NCBI RefSeq assembly: GCF_017811155.1
Contig: NZ_JACVCV010000011.1
Location: forward strand, 148,217 to 212,216
Direction: 5' to 3'
DNA: 64,000 nt
DNA from: Lunatimonas salinarum
GTDB lineage: Bacteria > Bacteroidota > Bacteroidia > Cytophagales > Cyclobacteriaceae
This document shows positions 58,785-64,000 of the stretch, one piece after another. The notes under the pieces were generated by a model. That model saw only the letters and a list, made by a program, of their open reading frames with translations, did not search any database and had not been told where the DNA came from. The translations under genes were made by a program, and so were the position numbers. Positions within the stretch are counted from its first letter, which is position 1. Every line of letters begins with the position of its first letter.

Positions 58785-58924
58785 TTATAAGGGGTTTTAA
58801 CATTACATGGGGGTAATAACAGTAACTTTTGTGGGTGACCTTCTGCATTCTGATCTCCCAAGTGTAGCCTCTTATTGTTAGCCGATTGGATGACAATAGT
58901 CTGTTTAGCCGAAATTTTAATGCC

Positions 58925-61348
58925 ATGATCAAATTTACGTATTTCTTAATCCTTTTTTTCACGCTGTCCCAAGTCCAAGCCCAAGACGTTTCCCTCCGTG
59001 GAAAGGTCATCGAAGAAAGCAGTGGTCAAGGGTTGGAATTTGCAAATATAGCCCTCCTCTCCCAATTGGATTCTTCGGTAATTACAGGAGGTATGAGTGA
59101 CCTGGACGGAACCTTTGATTTCGAAGCCAAACCCGGGCAATACATCCTTCGAGTAGGTTTTATTGGCTACGAAAGCCACTTTCAAAACCTAACGTTGGGG
59201 GAGCGCCGAAATGTTAACTTAGGAGTCATTAAACTTGTAACGGACGCCGCAAATCTCCAGGAAGTGGTGGTAGAGGGCGTCAACTCCATCTTTGAATCCG
59301 ACATCGACAAGCGAAGATACGATGTAGAAAACAGTGTGGTCGCAGAAGGCGCAACGGCATCAGAACTACTGGAAACCCTACCCTCCATCCAAGTGGACGA
59401 CGAGGGGGGTATCAGTATGCGTGGCAGTGGCGATATTTTAATCTACATCAATGGCCGTCCTTCCAATCTTTCGGGAGACGATGCGGAATCAATCTTGGCC
59501 CAATTCCCCGCAAACAGTATCAAGAGCGTGGAGCTGATCACCAACCCTTCCTCTCGGTACGATGCCGCCGGTGTGGGAGGAATTATTAATATCATCTTAA
59601 AAAAGAACGAAAAAACTGGTCTCAATGGCCAGGTAAATGTGTCAGCAGGTACGAGAGATAAGTACAATGCAGGAGTAAATCTAAATTACGGCGCAGGAAA
59701 AGTCAACTACTACGGTTCCTACAATTATCAAGACCGGAGAACTTTTAGAGAATCGGACGCATTCCGCGAAAATCGGATAAATGGCATTTCGCCATTTTTG
59801 GATCAGGATTCCTACGGCGAACGATTCGACAGCAACCACTTGATTCGGGCTGGCATAGACTACAATATCACTGAAAACCAAACCTTTGGCCTTTATGCGC
59901 AGGGTAACTTTCGGGACCGAACCGGATTCAACAACCTCAACCAACGCAGCCTTAACAGCCTAAATCAGCAGGACAGCCTATTTGTTCGAAATCAAAACGA
60001 TACCCGCGAAAGCTTTAATGCGGAAACCGGTGTAAACTACAATTGGGATATCGATACACTGGGGCAACGGTTATTCACCTCACTATCCTATTCCAGAGAC
60101 GAACGTACCCAAGTAGAAAACTACGAACAGTTGTTTTTCAATGAATCAAACGAAGCCGTTCCTGCAAACAATCTACAGCAGATCAACACCGTCCCGCAGA
60201 CAAGTGACCTCTACGTTCTTCAGTTGGATTACATCAAGCCATTTCCAGATGGAGGTAGCCTAGAAACCGGATTGAAGGGTACGTTCTCCCTCTGGGATCG
60301 GAGTCAGGAATTTATGCAGGGCGACCAAAACAACGCATTCATCCCAACACCCATTGACTCCATCAGCGACGGCTTTATATTTGACGAAGAGGTATATGCC
60401 GCTTACGTGAGTTATCGAAACCGCATGGGAAAAGTGGGATTTCAAGGGGGACTTCGGGGAGAATATACCGAGACAACCGGTACGCAAGCAAGCCGATCGG
60501 AACCTTTTGTCAATAACTACTTCAACCTGTTTCCGAGCCTTTACCTATCCTATGAGTTGGGCCAAGAGCATGAATTTACCGCAAACTACAGCCGAAGGAT
60601 CAGCAGGCCCAACATGTGGTCACTATCACCTTTGTATCGAGTGCGTGACCTGTTAAATCTGAGTGTGGGCAACCCATTTCTGCAGCCCGAATTTACCGAT
60701 AGCTATGAATTTGGCTACATGAAAGGCTTTGAAAAATTTCTTTTTAATGCCACGGTGTATCACCGTGTGTCCACTAACGTTCACACCCGGGTCATACGGC
60801 TTACCGACAACAATGTAGCCATACAAACGAGGGAAAACGCCCTTCGCAGAAATGCGACCGGCCTGGAGGTTATCAACCAAATGCAATTGGCCAACTGGTG
60901 GGATGCCACGGTATCGGGAAATTTCTTCTATTCAGAGATCATTGGCAACAATATCGAACAGGGCTTTAACAACAGCAACTACAGCTGGACGGTTAGTTTG
61001 CTTTCCAACATGGCCATACCTAACCTCTTCACCTTTCAGGTACAGGGAAATTACCGGGGCCCAATCGTGCTGCCACAGGGTCAAATCGAACCGTATTGGG
61101 GATTGAACGCCGGTATTCGCAAAAACGTCCTTGATGACAAAGGCACCATTAGTCTCAATGTAAGTGATATCTTCAATACAGGAATCTTCCGGATCACCAA
61201 TGAAGATAATCGGTTCGTACAGGAGCGCGTTTACAACCGGGAAACTCGGATTGGAACGATCGCATTTACCTACCGATTTGGAGGATTCAAGGAGAAAAGC
61301 AACGGCGGTCGAGACCGAGATGATGATTTTGACGACGGAGATTTTTAG
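58925..61348 (+). CDS. Outer-membrane beta-barrel receptor (TonB-dependent receptor-like)
   Basis: 807 residues from ATG 58925, which gives a signal peptide (MIKFTYFLILFFTLSQVQAQ); an upstream in-frame ATG at 58886 adds a polar leader. A carboxypeptidase-like regulatory domain (VSLRGKVIEESSGQGLEFANIALLSQ ... YILRVGFIGYES) precedes a plug region (SELLETLPSIQVDDEGGISMRGSGDILIYINGRPSNL) and a long barrel ending in RIGTIAFTYRFGGFKEKS. A classical TonB box is not obvious. The C-terminus has an acidic tail (RDRDDDFDDGDF). Ligand unknown; no SusD partner follows, which argues against a glycan-uptake pair. Confidence 0.88.
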   Translation: MIKFTYFLILFFTLSQVQAQDVSLRGKVIEESSGQGLEFANIALLSQLDSSVITGGMSDLDGTFDFEAKPGQYILRVGFIGYESHFQNLTLGERRNVNLGVIKLVTDAANLQEVVVEGVNSIFESDIDKRRYDVENSVVAEGATASELLETLPSIQVDDEGGISMRGSGDILIYINGRPSNLSGDDAESILAQFPANSIKSVELITNPSSRYDAAGVGGIINIILKKNEKTGLNGQVNVSAGTRDKYNAGVNLNYGAGKVNYYGSYNYQDRRTFRESDAFRENRINGISPFLDQDSYGERFDSNHLIRAGIDYNITENQTFGLYAQGNFRDRTGFNNLNQRSLNSLNQQDSLFVRNQNDTRESFNAETGVNYNWDIDTLGQRLFTSLSYSRDERTQVENYEQLFFNESNEAVPANNLQQINTVPQTSDLYVLQLDYIKPFPDGGSLETGLKGTFSLWDRSQEFMQGDQNNAFIPTPIDSISDGFIFDEEVYAAYVSYRNRMGKVGFQGGLRGEYTETTGTQASRSEPFVNNYFNLFPSLYLSYELGQEHEFTANYSRRISRPNMWSLSPLYRVRDLLNLSVGNPFLQPEFTDSYEFGYMKGFEKFLFNATVYHRVSTNVHTRVIRLTDNNVAIQTRENALRRNATGLEVINQMQLANWWDATVSGNFFYSEIIGNNIEQGFNNSNYSWTVSLLSNMAIPNLFTFQVQGNYRGPIVLPQGQIEPYWGLNAGIRKNVLDDKGTISLNVSDIFNTGIFRITNEDNRFVQERVYNRETRIGTIAFTYRFGGFKEKSNGGRDRDDDFDDGDF

Positions 61349-61387
61349 ACCGAAACTTTTAAGGCATCGTTAAACTGGAGGGAGGGG

Positions 61388-63286
61388 TCACTCAATCCCA
61401 TCCAGTTCGCTTAGTTCCAGCCATCTGATTTCCAGTGTGCCAATTTCATCTTCTAGTTGCTGCATTGCCGTTGAGAGTTCCAAGAGGCGGGTATGGTTTT
61501 CACCTACTGAGCTTAGTTCACCCACCAATTCCTCCTTTTTCTGCGTGAGCTCTTCTAGCGACTGCGTGATTGCTTCAAATTCTTTCACCTCTTTGAAGCT
61601 GGCTTTTCTAGCCGAACCGGAGGAGGAAGATGATGTCTCTATAGCCTTTTCCGGCTCCGAAGTACGCTTTACGTCTTTGGCTTCAGTTCGCTGTTCCTTT
61701 TGGTACTCTCGTAAATCGGTGTAGTTGCCGGGGAAATCGCTTACAACTCCTTCACCCTCGAACACAAAGATATGTTCTACCAACCGGTCCATAAAATACC
61801 GATCGTGGGACACAATGAGTAGACAGCCCGGAAACTGATCCAAAAAATCCTCGAGCGTATTCAGGGTAACGATATCTAAGTCGTTCGTAGGCTCATCCAA
61901 AATAAGGAAATTTGGACTTTTGATCAGTATCATCAACAATTGAAGACGCCGTTTTTCTCCACCACTTAGCTTGCCCACAGGCGTATGCTGCTGCTTGGGT
62001 GGAAACCCAAATTGGGTCAAAAACTGACTTACGGTGATCGTACTCCCTCCCGCCAATGTCACTACTTCGGCAACATCCTTCACGATATCAATTAGCTTCT
62101 TGGTGTCATCAAAAGCCGTCTCCTCCTGACGATAATAACCAAATGCCGTAGTCTCTCCGATGCTGATACTTCCGCTGTCAGGAGCTGCTTCTCCGGTAAG
62201 AAGCTTTAAAAACGTTGTTTTCCCGGCACCGTTTGGCCCCACAATGCCGATTCGGTCTCCCCGTTTGAAGGTATAACTAAACTTATCGAGAATCTGCTTG
62301 TCTTCGTAGGATTTGGAAAGGTCCTCGATTTCGATGATCTTCTTGCCGAGACGGCTGGTCTTTACCTCTAAGGTAACTTCCCGTTCGTCCTTTTTACGAA
62401 AAGCCTTTTCCTTGGTGTTCTCAAAGGCATCCACTCGGTATTTGGCCTTAGTACCCCTAGCTTTGGGTTGCCTTCGTATCCAATCCAGCTCCTTTTTGTA
62501 AAGGCTCTTAGCCTTTTCCTGCTCGGAAAGTTCTACCTGCTTTCGTTCCTCCTTTTTTTCCAAAAAATAGCTATAGCTACCCGCATACCGAAATATCCGG
62601 CTATCATCGAGCTCCAAAATCTGATTGGTCACCTTTTCCAGGAAATACCGGTCGTGGGTCACCATTAGGAGGGATAGATTGGCTTTAGAAAGGTACTCCT
62701 CCAGCCATTCGATCGTTTCCAAATCCAAGTGGTTTGTCGGTTCGTCTAGTAGCATTAGATCGGGCCGCTCCAGGATCGCTTTGGCTAAAGCCACCCGCTT
62801 CCGCTGCCCACCACTTAACTCCTGTACAGAAATACCGGTATCATGGAGCCCAAGCTTTCCCAATACTTCATTCACTTGAAATTCATAGTCCCAGGCTTGA
62901 AGGGCATCCATTCTTTCAAAAATCGACTGAAGTTTATCCTGATTATCATTACCCCGCTGAGACGCCAGCATTTCTTGCTGGTAAGCTTTGATGACCTGCA
63001 AGGTCTCATTGGTGGTATCCTCAAAAAGTGCCTGCAATATGGTCAAGCCTTGTCCAAAAACGGGATTTTGATTGACATAGGATACTTTCACCCCTTGCTT
63101 CACAGCGACCGTGCCGGCATCCGGCACCTCTACCCCCATTATAATTTTCATGAGCGTGGATTTACCCGCGCCATTTATACCCACAAGGGCCACTTTTTGC
63201 CCCTGATCGATTCCAAAAGAAATTTGTTGGAAGAGCACCCGCTCCCCGTACGACTTCGTTAGTCCCTCTACTGATAGGTAATTCAT
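61388..63286 (-). CDS. ABC-F family ATPase (Uup-like)
   Basis: 632 residues from the ATG at 63286, chosen because a perfect -7 element ends 5 nt upstream. Two ABC domains without membrane segments: GINGAGKST ... LSGGQRKRVALAKAI ... DEPTNHLDLETIEWLEEYL, and GPNGAGKTT ... LSGGEKRRLQLLMIL ... DEPTNDLDIVTLNTLEDFL. A charged linker between them and a C-terminal coiled coil (FKEVKEFEAITQSLEELTQKKEELVGELSSVGENHTRLLELSTAMQQLEDEIGTLEIRWLEL) place it with Uup rather than EttA. ABC-F proteins act on the ribosome or DNA. Convergent with the receptor gene, 39 nt apart. Confidence 0.92.
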   Translation of the reverse strand: MNYLSVEGLTKSYGERVLFQQISFGIDQGQKVALVGINGAGKSTLMKIIMGVEVPDAGTVAVKQGVKVSYVNQNPVFGQGLTILQALFEDTTNETLQVIKAYQQEMLASQRGNDNQDKLQSIFERMDALQAWDYEFQVNEVLGKLGLHDTGISVQELSGGQRKRVALAKAILERPDLMLLDEPTNHLDLETIEWLEEYLSKANLSLLMVTHDRYFLEKVTNQILELDDSRIFRYAGSYSYFLEKKEERKQVELSEQEKAKSLYKKELDWIRRQPKARGTKAKYRVDAFENTKEKAFRKKDEREVTLEVKTSRLGKKIIEIEDLSKSYEDKQILDKFSYTFKRGDRIGIVGPNGAGKTTFLKLLTGEAAPDSGSISIGETTAFGYYRQEETAFDDTKKLIDIVKDVAEVVTLAGGSTITVSQFLTQFGFPPKQQHTPVGKLSGGEKRRLQLLMILIKSPNFLILDEPTNDLDIVTLNTLEDFLDQFPGCLLIVSHDRYFMDRLVEHIFVFEGEGVVSDFPGNYTDLREYQKEQRTEAKDVKRTSEPEKAIETSSSSSGSARKASFKEVKEFEAITQSLEELTQKKEELVGELSSVGENHTRLLELSTAMQQLEDEIGTLEIRWLELSELDGIE

Positions 63287-63291
63287 GGGGG

Positions 63292-63299
63292 CAAAATTA
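63292..63299 (-). promoter_or_regulatory. -7 element of the ABC-F gene
   Basis: TAATTTTG on the minus strand, a full TAnnTTTG match, followed by CCCCC and the ATG at 63286. A near-leaderless transcript is expected. Confidence 0.5.
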
Positions 63300-63429
63300 A
63301 CCAAAACTTTGCCAGCAAATACCGTTTTCTCATTATTTCATGTTTGTATCGCAATTTTTCAGCGATCACAACTTGTCCCAGATTATCGGGGGGAATCTCG
63401 CTTGAAAGATAGACCCTATTAAATCACGA

Positions 63430-63753
63430 CTACTCCTTGCTCGATTTCATCAGTGCATTGATCGCGTTTCCTAACGCCTGAAAGGCTTCCTTGAGGTATT
63501 TCAGTGATTCACTTACTCGCGGCTCCACCTCTTCGCGCGCACCTTGGTATTTTTCTTTGTAGTAGGCCTTGCGTTCCTCAAATTCCTTCTCCAAAGAATC
63601 CCGCTTTCCCTTCAACTCCTCAATCTTTTCCTCGATCTCATCCCGCAACTCCGCAGAAGCTTCCGCCCCCTTTTCAATAAGGTGTTCGATCTTCTTCCCT
63701 ACATCTTGCAGGATTTTTTCTATTTCTTCGAATGATTTGTCAGTTTTTTCCAT
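63430..63753 (-). CDS. Small coiled-coil protein of unknown function
   Basis: 107 residues, strongly charged, with long heptad stretches (EEIEKILQDVGKKIEHLIEKGAEASAELRDEIEEKIEELKGKRDSLEKEFEERKAYYKEKY) and a shorter C-terminal helix (SESLKYLKEAFQALGNAINALM). No signal peptide or known domain. It looks like a soluble helical bundle or apolipoprotein-like stress protein, similar to small proteins often seen in Bacteroidota. Single gene upstream of the ABC-F gene on the same strand (144 nt). Confidence 0.7.
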   Translation of the reverse strand: MEKTDKSFEEIEKILQDVGKKIEHLIEKGAEASAELRDEIEEKIEELKGKRDSLEKEFEERKAYYKEKYQGAREEVEPRVSESLKYLKEAFQALGNAINALMKSSKE

Positions 63754-63956
63754 ATCCCAGTCTTTTTTAACGGATGAAAAGCCTACGAAATATAGGTAAG
63801 AACAACGGTTTTAGCTAGGAAAAAGCGAATGGGGATTTTGAAAGAACATACTTGCCGGATAGTAGACACGTATGTTGCACGATGTATTGGGATGCGGAAG
63901 AAAAAAAGAGACAATTCCCTCTTTGTCCAACCCTACCAATCTTCGCTTAAACGCAA
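63754..63956. other. Intergenic region with no supported gene
   Basis: About 200 nt with a weak hairpin (AAGAG...CTCTT) and no convincing coding frame. Confidence 0.5.
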
Positions 63957-63986
63957 AAAAGCCCTTCGATTTCACGAAGGGCTTTT
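63957..63986. terminator. Intrinsic terminator near the window end
   Basis: AAAAGCCCTTCG pairs perfectly with CGAAGGGCTTTT around ATTTCA; symmetric A/U tracts let it work in both directions. It probably ends a minus-strand transcript from beyond the window. Confidence 0.85.
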
Positions 63987-64000
63987 CAATAATGTGGCGG

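Noticed and set aside
63287..63304. ATG 18 nt upstream of the ABC-F start
   Set aside because: The perfect -7 element lies between the two, and family N-termini begin at MNYLSVEGL.
1..64000. CRISPR arrays, insertion sequences, prophage genes
   Set aside because: No regularly spaced repeats, transposase frames, terminal inverted repeats around genes, or phage structural genes were seen on reading the window.

Overview
The window looks like chromosomal DNA of a Bacteroidota bacterium, most likely order Cytophagales. The grounds are a fused cbb3 oxidase subunit NO, DUF2851, DUF3109, a GIN-domain (DUF2807) protein, a WG-repeat protein, an outer-membrane beta-barrel receptor with a carboxypeptidase-like N-terminal domain, a fused 2-oxoacid dehydrogenase E1, and many upstream regions carrying the Bacteroidota -7 element TAnnTTTG instead of -10/-35 boxes and Shine-Dalgarno sequences. 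The placement is inference from gene families; no rRNA is present. No insertion sequence, prophage, CRISPR array or integrated element was seen.

Layout. 1-2.4 kb (minus): sulfotransferase-like gene (cut by the window edge), class IV aminotransferase, kelch protein. 2.5-3.9 kb (plus): a DoxX-glutathione peroxidase fusion and an OhrR-type regulator behind a 20-bp palindrome. 3.9-8.9 kb (minus): thrA-thrB-thrC, preceded by a possible Thr-rich leader peptide. 9-13.4 kb: exported NTF2-like and GIN proteins, an SDR enzyme, an MscS channel overlapping a cysteine-less alkyltransferase-like gene, and a sugar transferase. 13.4-18.9 kb: sodium/solute symporter, clpS-recR, tRNA-Ala(GGC), DUF3109 with a possible short leader RNA, rnpB, and a response regulator with a sigma-54-activator-like AAA+ domain but no DNA-binding domain. 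18.9-24.7 kb: a 39-residue lipoprotein, a LuxE-like protein, a lipoprotein, fused E1, alanine dehydrogenase.

24.7-37.2 kb is an oxygen-response block: hemN (plus), then a long minus-strand operon ccoI-ccoS-ccoNO-ccoQ-ccoP-ccoG-fixH-safE, a Usp-like gene and an FNR-like regulator. Four near-identical FNR-type palindromes (ATGAY-N4-RTCAK) lie upstream of hemN, ccoI, the usp-like gene and the fnr-like gene itself. Three sit near -40 or -62 from the predicted start, as expected for activation; the one at the regulator's own promoter sits near -28, as expected for autorepression.

37.2-47 kb: stand-alone HsdR-N protein, helix-hairpin-helix protein, two different glutamyl-tRNA reductases flanking a WG-repeat gene and a decayed gene fragment, a lipoprotein made of two truncated-haemoglobin-like domains with a small membrane-anchored partner, and a membrane protein/glycosyltransferase pair. 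47-64 kb: Gfo/Idh/MocA oxidoreductase, xerD, pyrD, ftsK, lolA-like, pyrF, DUF2851, NeuD-like acyltransferase, trhO, nucleoside phosphorylase, outer-membrane receptor, ABC-F ATPase and a small coiled-coil protein.

The best candidates for something not widely described are the DoxX-GPx/OhrR redox cassette, the tandem-globin lipoprotein with its HMA-like partner, the paired GluTRs, and the short transcript ahead of the DUF3109 gene. Several genes also appear to be transcribed leaderless.
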